DNA from: Anaerofustis stercorihominis
GTDB taxonomy: Bacteria; Bacillota; Clostridia; Eubacteriales; Anaerofustaceae
NCBI GenBank assembly: GCA_015058295.1
Contig: SVCP01000003.1
Coordinates: forward strand, 20,531 to 84,530
Length of the DNA: 64,000 nt
Reading direction: 5' to 3'
In this document: positions 1 through 8,099 of the stretch, piece by piece
Layout: every line of letters begins with the position of its first letter
How positions within the stretch are numbered: the first letter of the stretch is position 1
Position numbers and translations under genes: made by a program
The notes under the pieces: generated by a model
Told to the model about the DNA's origin: nothing
What the model saw: the letters and a program-made list of their open reading frames with translations, nothing else
Databases searched by the model: none

Positions 1-53
1 ATGGCATCGTTGATTCTGTTTAATCTCTCATTGTATTTTGCCTTGTTTGTCAT
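1..53 (-). CDS. 5' end of a minus-strand gene, possibly URO-D family (partial)
   Basis: An ATG on the minus strand at 53 has an AAGGAGG ribosome binding site four bases upstream, and 17 codons stay open to the window edge (MTNKAKYNERLNRINDA). The start resembles N-termini of uroporphyrinogen-decarboxylase-like corrinoid methyltransferases in Clostridia, but this is recollection of the family and 17 residues cannot decide it. The gene is divergent from the methyltransferase at 261, and the shared 200-base gap should hold both promoters. Confidence 0.4.
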   Translation of the reverse strand, partial: MTNKAKYNERLNRINDA

Positions 54-210
54 ATTTCCTCCTTCTGAGTATTGCCGTACTCACAATATATCTGCAATTT
101 TATTATATACATCTGTATTGAAAAATAAAAGGTAATGGGAATACGAAAATATTCCGTATATTCTGCGGATTTGTTGTACTGAGTACGGATAAAGATAAGT
201 TTATTTACAG

Positions 211-239
211 TTTACATTTTATTATTATAATCGTATAAT
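211..239 (+). promoter_or_regulatory. Sigma-A type promoter for the methyltransferase gene
   Basis: TTTACA (211-216) and a perfect TATAAT (234-239) are separated by 17 bases. Transcription would start near 246, just before the GGGAGG ribosome binding site at 248-253, giving a very short leader. Confidence 0.6.
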
Positions 240-260
240 TTATATGCGGGAGGAATGCAT

Positions 261-1019
261 ATGGACAGATTCAGAGAATATCTTACACAGTGCGAAAAGG
301 ATGCGGTGATACACGGCTGGGATTTTTCGCATATAGAAGGGAAATACCGCTCGTATGATGAGCTTTTAGGGTGGGATTATTACGACATAATAAAAGAATA
401 CCTGAAAGACGAACATATTCTCCTCGATATGGATACAGGAGGCGGGGAATTTCTGCTGAAATTATCTCATCCCTACGAAAATACATCCGTTACGGAAGGA
501 TATTCCCCGAATGCAGAGCTTTGCAGGGAAAGATTGTCCCCTCTCGGGATCAGCGTGTATGAATGCGGTGCGCAAAGTTTGCCTTTTGATGACAATATTT
601 TTGATATTATCATTAACCGTCACGGAAGCTTTTCCCCTTCGGAAATATACCGGGTATTGAAAAGCGGAGGTTTATTTATTACACAGCAGGTTGGCGAAGA
701 CAATGAAAGAGAGGTTGTGAAGCTTCTTCTTGGCGATACTCCGAAACCTTTTCCCGGAATGAATCTGAAAGAGCAGAAAAATGCATTTGAAAGTGCGGGA
801 TTTGAGATTGTGAAAGCAAGAGAATCATATGTTCCCATAGAGTTTTATGATATATCAGCTCTCGTATGGTTTGCGAAAATAATTGAGTGGGAATTCGTCG
901 GGTTTTCTGTTGAAAAATGCTTTGAGAGGCTTTGTGAAGCAAAACGCATTATTGATACAAAAGGAAAAGTAAGCGGAAATATTCACAGATATATGCTTGT
1001 ATGCAGGAAAAAGCAATAA
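261..1019 (+). CDS. Class I SAM-dependent methyltransferase
   Basis: A protein of about 252 residues with a Rossmann-type methyltransferase layout. A degenerate glycine-rich SAM loop (LLDMDTGGGEFLLKL) lies near residue 55, an acidic motif near 100 (LPFDDNIFDIIINRHG), and 'RVLKSGGLFITQQV' around 130 is the usual post-IV segment of Methyltransf_11/25 proteins. The small-molecule or macromolecular substrate cannot be read from the sequence. An ATG at 255 is also in frame but sits one base from the GGGAGG motif; the ATG at 261, seven bases away, is preferred. The gene appears monocistronic and is followed by the separate pepD promoter. Confidence 0.8.
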   Translation: MDRFREYLTQCEKDAVIHGWDFSHIEGKYRSYDELLGWDYYDIIKEYLKDEHILLDMDTGGGEFLLKLSHPYENTSVTEGYSPNAELCRERLSPLGISVYECGAQSLPFDDNIFDIIINRHGSFSPSEIYRVLKSGGLFITQQVGEDNEREVVKLLLGDTPKPFPGMNLKEQKNAFESAGFEIVKARESYVPIEFYDISALVWFAKIIEWEFVGFSVEKCFERLCEAKRIIDTKGKVSGNIHRYMLVCRKKQ

Positions 1020-1054
1020 ATCGGGAATATTTATGCGAAAATATTACAAATATG

Positions 1055-1084
1055 TTGAGTTATCCGCTGTTTATCTATTATAAT
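1055..1084 (+). promoter_or_regulatory. Promoter of the first dipeptidase gene
   Basis: TTGAGT (1055-1060), an 18-base spacer and TATAAT (1079-1084). It lies about 30 bases upstream of the ATG at 1116, leaving room for the AAAAGGAG ribosome binding site. Confidence 0.6.
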
Positions 1085-1115
1085 ATGTTCAGATAAATTT
1101 AAAAGGAGAAAAACC

Positions 1116-2582
1116 ATGAAATACGTTACAGAAGGTTACGAACCGAAGCAAGTTCTTCAGTATTTTGAAGATATCTCAAGAATTCCCCGCGGAAGCGGCA
1201 ACGAAGCAGGCGTTGCTCAGTATCTTTATGACTGGGGAAAAAATCTCGGTCTGGACGCATACAAAGATGAATACAACAACGTAGTCCTCAAGAAAAAAGG
1301 CAGTGCAGGCTGTGAAAATCTCCCGCCGGTTATTCTTCAGGGACATACAGACATCGTAGCTGTAAAACTTCCGGAAAGCGATCATAACTTCCTTACAGAT
1401 CCGCTTCCGATCTATGTTGAAGACGGTCTTCTCAAATCAAAAGGCACAACACTCGGCGCAGACAACGGCAACGCTGTTGCATATATGATGGGTGTTCTTT
1501 CTGATGATACACTCGTTCATCCGCCTCTTGAATGTATCTTCACATCAGGCGAAGAAATCGGCCTCATCGGCGCAAACAAACTCTCAAAAGATGCTTACAC
1601 AGGAAAACGCATGATCAATATGGACGGCGGCGGACTTGCTGACGGTAAGACAACAGTTTCAAGCGCAGGCGGTCTTGAGCTTACAATGGTTAAAACACCG
1701 GTATGGCAGGATGCAAAAGGTGAATTCATTTCACTTTATATCCATGGTCTCAAAGGCGGTCACTCTGCAGGTGCTATCGACAAAGGAAGAGGTAATGCAG
1801 GCAAACTGATGGCAAGAATCATCAACAAAGTATCTCTTTCAACGAAGACAGTGGTGGCAACAATGAACGGCGGCGAAAAGATGAATGCAATCATGTCTGA
1901 CATCAAGGCTGTTATCAGTGTAGAAGACAAAGCTGTTGCTATGCCTATCATTGAAAAAACTATTGCCGAAATCAAAGAAGAACTCAGAGTTACAGATGAA
2001 GGTTTCATCTGTGAAGTTGAAGAACTCTGCTGTGATAAAGCACCGAAAAAGATGCTTGATGACAAACAGTCAAAACAGCTCGTTCAGTTCGTTTTCACTA
2101 TCCCCGCAACTGTAAGGGATATGAGCTTCGAGATCGAAGGTCTTGTTCTTAACTCTAACAACCTTGCTGCAGTTCAGGTATATGAAGATGTAATTAAAGT
2201 TCTCACACTCAACCGCAGCGGCGACTCTTCAAGACAGGAAGCAATGGGCGATGAGATCAAGGCTCTCGCAGATGCATTTGATTTTGAAGTACAGGTTGGC
2301 GCAAACTTCTCAGGCTGGAAATTCAAGCCCGATTCAAAACTCAGAGAAACACACATCCGTCTTGCAAAAGAAGTTCTTGGCGTAGAACTCCAGCTCCACG
2401 CAGGTCACGGCGGACTTGAAACAGGCGAATTCTACGGCAAAGATCCGGAAATCGACATCATCACATTCGGGCCGAAAGGCGGCGGAGCTCATACTCCGGA
2501 AGAATTCCTCGATCTCGCATCATTCAAGGAAGTTTACGAATATCTCTGCAAACTCCTCGAAGAACTCACAAAAGAAGCGTAA
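1116..2582 (+). CDS. pepD: M20 family aminoacyl-histidine dipeptidase (PepD), copy 1
   Basis: A 488-residue cytosolic metallodipeptidase that would hydrolyse Xaa-His and other short peptides. It matches the PepD/M20C layout and length: metal-binding HTD in 'LQGHTDIV' (about residue 78), 'LGADNGNAVAY' (120), an EE pair in 'SGEEIGLIG' (150), 'MINMDGGG' with the conserved Asp (170), 'GGHSAGAIDKGRGNAGKL' opening the lid domain (215), and 'HAGHGGLETGEFYGK' near 430. Start ATG 1116 has AAAAGGAG upstream. It is followed by its own terminator and by a close paralogue at 2747. C-ending codons dominate, as in dnaK, which suggests high expression. Confidence 0.93.
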   Translation: MKYVTEGYEPKQVLQYFEDISRIPRGSGNEAGVAQYLYDWGKNLGLDAYKDEYNNVVLKKKGSAGCENLPPVILQGHTDIVAVKLPESDHNFLTDPLPIYVEDGLLKSKGTTLGADNGNAVAYMMGVLSDDTLVHPPLECIFTSGEEIGLIGANKLSKDAYTGKRMINMDGGGLADGKTTVSSAGGLELTMVKTPVWQDAKGEFISLYIHGLKGGHSAGAIDKGRGNAGKLMARIINKVSLSTKTVVATMNGGEKMNAIMSDIKAVISVEDKAVAMPIIEKTIAEIKEELRVTDEGFICEVEELCCDKAPKKMLDDKQSKQLVQFVFTIPATVRDMSFEIEGLVLNSNNLAAVQVYEDVIKVLTLNRSGDSSRQEAMGDEIKALADAFDFEVQVGANFSGWKFKPDSKLRETHIRLAKEVLGVELQLHAGHGGLETGEFYGKDPEIDIITFGPKGGGAHTPEEFLDLASFKEVYEYLCKLLEELTKEA

Positions 2583-2592
2583 GATATTACAT

Positions 2593-2622
2593 ACAGGTAT
2601 GCATCTGCATACCTGTTTTTTT
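2593..2622 (+). terminator. Intrinsic terminator after pepD copy 1
   Basis: Inverted arms at 2593-2603 and 2606-2616 (ACAGGTATGCA / TGCATACCTGT), followed by a run of T. Confidence 0.85.
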
Positions 2623-2676
2623 ATGCACTATCCGATGAATATGGCAGAATTTATTTAATGAATATTCGTGAAATAC

Positions 2677-2705
2677 TTGAGAAAACAGGTGTTTACCACT
2701 ATAAT
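2677..2705 (+). promoter_or_regulatory. Promoter of the second dipeptidase gene
   Basis: TTGAGA (2677-2682), a 17-base spacer and TATAAT (2700-2705), so copy 2 is transcribed independently of copy 1. Confidence 0.7.
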
Positions 2706-2746
2706 ATACCTAATAAGTTTAAATTATAAAATCTCAGGAGGTCAAT

Positions 2747-4207
2747 ATGTATAAATATGTTACAGAAGGTTACGAACCGAAACAAGTTCTTCAGTATTTT
2801 GAAGATATCTCGAGAATTCCCCGCGGAAGCGGCAACGAAGCAGGAGTTGCGCAGTATCTTTATGACTGGGGAAAAGCTCTCGGTCTTGATGCATACAAAG
2901 ACGAACACAACAATGTTGTATTGAAGAAAAAAGGCAGTGCAGGCTGTGAAAATCTTGAGCCGGTTATCCTTCAGGGACATACAGACATCGTTGCTGTAAA
3001 GCTTCCGGAAAGTGATCATAACTTCCTTACAGATCCGCTTCCGATCTATGTTGAAGACGGTCTTCTCAAATCAAAAGGCACAACACTCGGCGCAGACAAC
3101 GGCAACGCTGTCGCATATATGATGGGTGTTCTTTCTGATGATACACTCGTTCACCCGCCGCTCGAATGTATTTTCACAGCAAATGAAGAAACAGGACTTA
3201 TCGGTGCTCATGAACTTTCAAAAGATGCATTCACAGGAAAGAGAATGATCAATATGGACGCAGGCGGTATGGATCAGACAACTACAGCCGTTTCATGTGC
3301 AGGTGGTCTTGAAATGTTTATGACCCAGAAACCCATCTGGCAGGAAGCAAAGGGTGAGTTTATTTCATTATTCATCCACGGTCTCAAAGGCGGTCACTCT
3401 GCAGGTGCTATCAATCTCGGCAGAGGAAATGCAGGTAAACTTATTGCAAGAATAATCAACAAAGTATCTCTTTCAACGAAGACAGTAGTTGCGAAGATCA
3501 ACGGCGGATATATGAGCAACGCAATTATGTCTGATATCAAAGCTGTCATCAGTGTTGAAGATAAAGATGTGGCTCTCGAAGTTATCGAAAAAGAAGTAAA
3601 GATCATCACAGAAGAACTTAAAGTTACAGATGAAGGCTTCATCTGTGAGTTTGCTCCCTGTGAAGCTCCGGAAAAGATGCTTGACGATATGCAGAGTAAG
3701 AGACTTGTTCAGTTTGCTCTTATGATACCCTCAACAGTAAGGGATATGAGCTTTGAGATTGAAGATCTCGTTCTTACATCAAACAACCTTGCGGCAATTC
3801 AGCTTACAGATGATCAGATCAAGTTCTGGACACTTTCACGCAGCGGTGAAGATACACGTCTGTGGGCATTTGGTGATGAGCTTAAAGCATTTGCCGATGT
3901 ATTCGGATATGATGTTGAAGTTGTTTCAAGCTATGTGGGATGGAAATATAATCCGGATTCAAAGATGAGAGAGCTTCATATGAAGCTGTTCAAGGAAAAA
4001 TTCGGCATCGAGTTGAAGATCCATGCAGGCCACGGCGGACTTGAATGCGGTGAATTCTGCGGAAAAGAACCTGAAATGGATATTATTGCATTCGGTCCCA
4101 AGAGTGCAAACGGACATACTCCGGAAGAATATCTTGATCTTCAGTCTTTCAAAGAAGTTTATGAATATCTCTGCATGTTCCTCGAAGCACTGACAAAAGA
4201 AGCATAA
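2747..4207 (+). CDS. pepD: M20 family aminoacyl-histidine dipeptidase (PepD), copy 2
   Basis: A 486-residue paralogue of the preceding gene. The first 110 residues are almost identical and the rest diverges moderately. The metal-site segments are kept: 'LQGHTDIV', 'LGADNGNAVAY', 'NEETGLIG', 'MINMDAGGM', 'GGHSAGAINLGRGNAGKL' and 'HAGHGGLECGEFCGK'. Differences near the active site (NEET for GEEI, DAGG for DGGG) and in the lid domain (residues 190-380) could shift peptide specificity; this is inference. The start has AGGAGG six bases upstream. It has its own promoter and terminator, so this is a tandem duplication with separate regulation rather than a simple operon. Confidence 0.93.
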   Translation: MYKYVTEGYEPKQVLQYFEDISRIPRGSGNEAGVAQYLYDWGKALGLDAYKDEHNNVVLKKKGSAGCENLEPVILQGHTDIVAVKLPESDHNFLTDPLPIYVEDGLLKSKGTTLGADNGNAVAYMMGVLSDDTLVHPPLECIFTANEETGLIGAHELSKDAFTGKRMINMDAGGMDQTTTAVSCAGGLEMFMTQKPIWQEAKGEFISLFIHGLKGGHSAGAINLGRGNAGKLIARIINKVSLSTKTVVAKINGGYMSNAIMSDIKAVISVEDKDVALEVIEKEVKIITEELKVTDEGFICEFAPCEAPEKMLDDMQSKRLVQFALMIPSTVRDMSFEIEDLVLTSNNLAAIQLTDDQIKFWTLSRSGEDTRLWAFGDELKAFADVFGYDVEVVSSYVGWKYNPDSKMRELHMKLFKEKFGIELKIHAGHGGLECGEFCGKEPEMDIIAFGPKSANGHTPEEYLDLQSFKEVYEYLCMFLEALTKEA

Positions 4208-4218
4208 GGTAATATTTC

Positions 4219-4242
4219 AAAAGCCCGCTGATGCGGGCTTTT
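4219..4242 (+). terminator. Intrinsic terminator after pepD copy 2
   Basis: AAAAGCCCGC (4219-4228), loop TGAT, GCGGGCTTTT (4233-4242). A near-copy of this hairpin recurs at 4452-4475 on the far side of the repeat element. Confidence 0.8.
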
Positions 4243-4244
4243 GT

Positions 4245-4475
4245 CAGCTTGTCGAAAAAGTCCGCACCGCCAAATCATTGATTTGATTTTTATTGTTGAT
4301 TTGGCTTGCTGTGAGCAATTTCCGACTCAAAAATGCTCATTTACGGGTAGTAAACCACGCATTTTCTCGCAGAAATTTGCCTTGCCTCCGGACTTTTCGA
4401 ACAACCTGTAAATAAAGAACAAACCGTCAAAAGGTTTTTTGACGGTTTGGCAAAAGCTCGCTGATGCGGGCTTTT
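4245..4475 (+). repeat. Dispersed repeat element, copy A, with terminal inverted repeats
   Basis: This non-coding stretch starts with CAGCTTGTCGAAAAAGTCC (4245-4263) and contains an imperfect inverted copy at 4390-4408 (GGACTTTTCGAACAACCTG). Inside is the core GCTCATTTAC-N5-GTAAACCACGC (4335-4360). It is followed by a hairpin AAACCGTCA/TGACGGTTT (4421-4429, 4440-4448) and a terminator-like hairpin (4452-4475). The same order occurs at 24603-24980, and the core alone at 28049-28074. No gene is seen between 4208 and 4482. Confidence 0.75.
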
Positions 4476-4482
4476 GTGTGTA

Positions 4483-4797
4483 TTATTTATATTTATTCTG
4501 CAGTCTGACTAAACCGTAAGCGAGATAAATACTTGAGAATACGGTTACCAGTATCGTAATGACCGCCATGGGGGAGTTCTGTCTCATATCAAAAAGCATA
4601 GGCACTGCTGCAAGTACTAAAAGTACCGCATATTTAATGAACAGATTACCTGTTTCTTTATTGTACTGTTTTATATACTCTTCTTTGATTTTTATCGTAG
4701 TGTTTGCCCACGGCTGAATCTGTTTTTTACTGTTTCTGAAAGAAATTCCTATAAGAATGAATACGAGGCACACAGAGCCCCAGATAATAATAAACAT
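4483..4797 (-). CDS. Small membrane protein, unknown function
   Basis: A 104-residue protein with a hydrophobic N-terminal helix (about residues 2-19), a basic/polar middle (NSKKQIQPWANTT...) and two further hydrophobic segments near 52-68 and 74-93, ending in positively charged residues. It loosely resembles small SdpI/YhhN-like membrane proteins, but I do not recognise a family. It is convergent with the upstream repeat and has no partner on its strand. The start ATG at 4797 is preceded on the minus strand by GGAGGAAGC. Confidence 0.6.
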   Translation of the reverse strand: MFIIIWGSVCLVFILIGISFRNSKKQIQPWANTTIKIKEEYIKQYNKETGNLFIKYAVLLVLAAVPMLFDMRQNSPMAVITILVTVFSSIYLAYGLVRLQNKYK

Positions 4798-4895
4798 ATG
4801 CTTCCTCCATATTCATTATATAACAGGTAAATCTTAAATACAGCTTAAAATTACCTCTTAATGCTTAAAACAGAGAAATTGCCACGTTAAAGTTA

Positions 4896-4923
4896 TTGAC
4901 ATATGACATAAACGGGGTATAAT
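4896..4923 (+). promoter_or_regulatory. Promoter of the DUF134-Mrp pair
   Basis: A perfect TTGACA (4896-4901) and a perfect TATAAT (4918-4923) with a 16-base spacer, about 33 bases before the DUF134 start. Confidence 0.75.
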
Positions 4924-4955
4924 GAATTGTGTAGAAAGAACGGAGAGTTAATAAG

Positions 4956-5300
4956 ATGGGCAGACCGAGAAAATACCGACAAGTTTGCAAAATGCCTTCC
5001 TGCACACAGTTTGCACCGATGCATTCCGGTGAGGAAGAGACGACAGTAGTAATGAGTATCGACGAATATGAGGTAATACGTCTCATTGATCTGAACAAAA
5101 TGACACAGGAAGAATGTGCCCGTCAGATGAATATAGCCAGGACGACAGTCCAGAAGGTGTATGACGAAGCACGCAACAAACTTGCCCGTTTTATTGTGGA
5201 CGGTGCGAAGCTTGTCATCGATGGCGGAGATGTCCGTTATTGTGAGAATGATGAATGTATCGCGCTTCACGGAAAGCCCTGCCGTTGCAGGAAAAACTGA
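4956..5300 (+). CDS. DUF134 family helix-turn-helix protein
   Basis: A 114-residue protein of the DUF134 family: N-terminal 'MGRPRKYR', Cys pair at 'VCKMPSC' (about 11-16), a sigma-like helix-turn-helix at 45-75 ('MTQEECARQMNIARTTVQKVYDEAR'-type segment), and a Cys-rich tail (CENDEC ... CRCRKN). The cysteines suggest metal or Fe-S binding. DUF134 genes are often found beside Mrp/NifX-type genes; here an Mrp ATPase follows 70 bases downstream. It probably acts as a redox- or metal-sensing DNA-binding protein, which is inference. The RBS upstream (GGAGAG) is good. Confidence 0.85.
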   Translation: MGRPRKYRQVCKMPSCTQFAPMHSGEEETTVVMSIDEYEVIRLIDLNKMTQEECARQMNIARTTVQKVYDEARNKLARFIVDGAKLVIDGGDVRYCENDECIALHGKPCRCRKN

Positions 5301-5370
5301 TTTCACATTCTTTTACAAGAGTTGAAATATATATCAAAAGTAAATCAATCAGAAATATGAAGGAGTTATT

Positions 5371-6192
5371 ATGAGCGAAAAATGCACAAGTAATTGCAGC
5401 ACATGTGATAAAAGTGACTGCGCAGACCGCAATGACTTTCTTGAGCCGTTAAATAAAGACAGCAGTGTAAATAAAGTTATTGGTATCGTCAGCGGAAAAG
5501 GCGGCGTAGGTAAATCTCTTGTTACAAGCCTTTGTGCCGTTGCTATGAGAAGACTGGGCGCAAATGTTGCAGTACTGGACGCAGATATTACAGGTCCGTC
5601 TATTCCTACAGGATTCGGACTTCACTGTCAGGCAGATGTTGAAGACAATACGATTCTCCCTGTACGCACAGATACAGGTATCAAAGTAATGTCTATCAAC
5701 CTTCTTCTTGCAAGCGAAACATCTCCTGTTGTATGGAGAGGTCCGGTTATTGCAGGCGCAGTAAAACAGTTCTGGACAGATGTACGTTGGGGTGATGTTG
5801 ATTATATGTTCGTGGATATGCCGCCGGGAACAGGTGATGTACCTCTTACAGTATTCCAGTCACTTCCCATTGATGGTATCATCGTAGTATCTTCACCGCA
5901 GGATCTCGTTGGTATGATCGTTGCAAAGGCTGTAAATATGGCAGAAAAAATGAATATCCCCGTACTCGGTATCGTTGAAAATATGTCATATTTCAAATGC
6001 CCCGACTGTGGCAAAGAACACCGCATTTTCGGTGACAGCCATGTAGATCAGGTTGCTGAAGAATTCGGACTTAAAGTTCTTGCAAGACTTCCCATCGATC
6101 CTGCAGTAGCAAAAGCATATGATGCAGGTATGATCGAAACAGTGGGAACGGAAGTGCTCTCAGATGCAGTAGACGTATTCAAGAATCTTTAA
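5371..6192 (+). CDS. Mrp/NBP35 family P-loop ATPase, Fe-S cluster carrier
   Basis: A 273-residue Mrp/ApbC/NBP35-type ATPase that carries and delivers [4Fe-4S] clusters in the cytosol. It has an N-terminal Cys motif (CTSNCSTCDKSDC, residues 5-17), a deviant Walker A 'SGKGGVGKS' at about 42-50, 'LDADITGPS' (switch I), 'VDMPPGTGD' (Walker B/switch II) and the cluster-binding CxxC in 'FKCPDCGKEH' near 210. The N-terminal cysteines are typical of the archaeal/clostridial NBP35 subgroup. An AAGGAG site precedes the ATG. It is likely co-transcribed with DUF134 and is closed by a terminator. Confidence 0.92.
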   Translation: MSEKCTSNCSTCDKSDCADRNDFLEPLNKDSSVNKVIGIVSGKGGVGKSLVTSLCAVAMRRLGANVAVLDADITGPSIPTGFGLHCQADVEDNTILPVRTDTGIKVMSINLLLASETSPVVWRGPVIAGAVKQFWTDVRWGDVDYMFVDMPPGTGDVPLTVFQSLPIDGIIVVSSPQDLVGMIVAKAVNMAEKMNIPVLGIVENMSYFKCPDCGKEHRIFGDSHVDQVAEEFGLKVLARLPIDPAVAKAYDAGMIETVGTEVLSDAVDVFKNL

Positions 6193-6277
6193 TGCTTGTC
6201 TAAATCCTTTTATGCTGCGCATTACCGTGAATTATACAGGAAGCTGTATAAAACATAAGTTAATAAATATAAAAGTA

Positions 6278-6306
6278 AAGCATCATCATACAGATGATGC
6301 TTTTTT
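6278..6306 (+). terminator. Intrinsic terminator after the Mrp gene
   Basis: AAGCATCATC (6278-6287) and GATGATGCTT (6293-6302), followed by TTTT. Confidence 0.85.
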
Positions 6307-6396
6307 GCTGCGTTGGTTTGACTGTCTGAGCGTATTATTCTCCTGTGTTTGGGAAATTTATGTAAAACTCTGTTGTCGTTTGTTTTGGAAACGAAA

Positions 6397-6415
6397 AAGG
6401 GACTTAAAGTCCCTT
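6397..6415 (-). terminator. Intrinsic terminator of the ABC operon
   Basis: Read on the minus strand: AAGGGACT, TTA loop, AGTCCCTT, then TTTCGTTT, 11 bases after the permease stop. Confidence 0.8.
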
Positions 6416-6425
6416 GTGAATTATT

Positions 6426-8099
6426 TTAATCTTCCATGATCATCTTCGGATACAAGGAAATGAACACTTTAGCACAAATTCCGCTTAAAACAAGGGAAAT
6501 TCCTGCGGCGGTGAGCATAGATGCGGTGAATGTAAAGTTAAAGTTCATATAAAGCTGCCATACAGTAAATCCCATGATGACCGTATAAGCCATTCCTGCG
6601 AGCATTGAGAACAGCACATTCATATTCTGCTTTACTGCTCTTGCGGGATTGTCCCAGTCGATGAGCGGCTTTCTTCCGTCGAGAATCAGCCCGAAGATGT
6701 TTACGGGGATAAGACATGAGAATATACAGATTGATGTTACCGCCATCGGAAGTATCTCAACATTCATAAATACAACAAGAAGTACTGCGAGTACAGCTAC
6801 TGTGATCAGATTTATTATAATCTGCCCGGCAAGTCTTCCGATAAGCTGATCTTTTCCGGTAACGGGAAGGGATTTGTATATATGATGTGCTGTGCCTTCT
6901 CTTGAGAATGATGAAGCGGTTATGGATGCACTTGAGAGCATAAACATCATTATTGCCGCATATACGAACAGGAAATAATCGCCGAACATATCGTAGAGAG
7001 AACCGAAAGTATCCATTACTTCCATACCTTCCGCCATGAAACCTATACCGAAGATAACGATCATGAGAGGAATGACGAATACAGTGTTGAATACGAATAT
7101 TGGAGTGCGGAAAAGTATCCTTATGTCGTTTTTCATTATACTTACGGCTCTTGAATTTGTTCCGCTGCTTTTTCTGAGCTGTTCTCCGGAGAGTTTTTTG
7201 CTTTTTACTTTTGCTCCGAGCCCCTGACACACAGCCTGCAGATAGAATTTATCCCCGATAAATACACTTATGGCAAAGCTGACAATACTTACAGCCACAT
7301 ATGCGCACAGATATATAAATCCGTTTACGGAAAACGGAGCAAGAAGAGCTTCCGTTGCAAGCAAAGCAGGGAAGTACACGCTCGTTACCTTGTCGGAAAG
7401 AAATGCCCCGTCTGTAATGATGGCATTTATCAGTTCCTCTTCGTTCATATTCAGTGCCTGACCTGCTGTGCTGAAATTAAGCGCAAGTATGCATGCTGTC
7501 AGTGCGAGCATAAGAATGACCTGTACAAGCTCGGTGTTTATCCTCATTCCGAAAGCCCTTACGGTAACCACGGAGATTATCGTACTTACGGCAAGGGGAA
7601 TAACTGCCGACAAAAGAATGATGATCAGAGCATATACATAGAACAATATACCGGCCCCTGAATTTATGCCGTAGCTTATGAACAGCGGCAGAAGTATCAT
7701 CATAGAAATTACGGATTCAAACAGGAGAATTACCGTGAGTTTGCTTGCGATAATATTTTTCGGTTTTATGGGCAGTGTCAGAAGCATATTCGTATCTTCC
7801 GAATCAAACAGCGTGGAAAACACATATGACAGACCGAAAAAAAATGTAAGAGCGGCATTCATCATAACTCCGAAGCTGAGAATAGCTCTCTGCTGATTGA
7901 GTATTGAGAGCATATCGTATGCACCGTCCGCAAGGTAAATATATGCGGCATATGACGGAGCGAGGCAGAGTATGAGGATAATTACTCCCACAGCTTTGAG
8001 GAGGGATTTTTTGCTGTGAGCCATATCGTGTAGGGCTTTTTTCGGGTTGAACAGTGCCTTTGCCTGATATGCACATAATTTCAGATATTTACTGTTCAT
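6426..8099 (-). CDS. ABC transporter permease, ABC-2 type
   Basis: A 557-residue integral membrane protein with roughly twelve hydrophobic segments, the membrane partner of the ATPase encoded immediately upstream (11-base overlap at 8089-8099). The two halves are separated by a polar region around residues 290-325. The architecture fits ABC-2/ABC exporter permeases of Firmicutes that work with a single-domain ATPase. The substrate is unknown; drug, peptide or lipid export are all possible. Two MarR genes lie upstream on the same strand beyond a terminator and a GC-rich repeat. Confidence 0.8.
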   Translation of the reverse strand: MNSKYLKLCAYQAKALFNPKKALHDMAHSKKSLLKAVGVIILILCLAPSYAAYIYLADGAYDMLSILNQQRAILSFGVMMNAALTFFFGLSYVFSTLFDSEDTNMLLTLPIKPKNIIASKLTVILLFESVISMMILLPLFISYGINSGAGILFYVYALIIILLSAVIPLAVSTIISVVTVRAFGMRINTELVQVILMLALTACILALNFSTAGQALNMNEEELINAIITDGAFLSDKVTSVYFPALLATEALLAPFSVNGFIYLCAYVAVSIVSFAISVFIGDKFYLQAVCQGLGAKVKSKKLSGEQLRKSSGTNSRAVSIMKNDIRILFRTPIFVFNTVFVIPLMIVIFGIGFMAEGMEVMDTFGSLYDMFGDYFLFVYAAIMMFMLSSASITASSFSREGTAHHIYKSLPVTGKDQLIGRLAGQIIINLITVAVLAVLLVVFMNVEILPMAVTSICIFSCLIPVNIFGLILDGRKPLIDWDNPARAVKQNMNVLFSMLAGMAYTVIMGFTVWQLYMNFNFTFTASMLTAAGISLVLSGICAKVFISLYPKMIMED

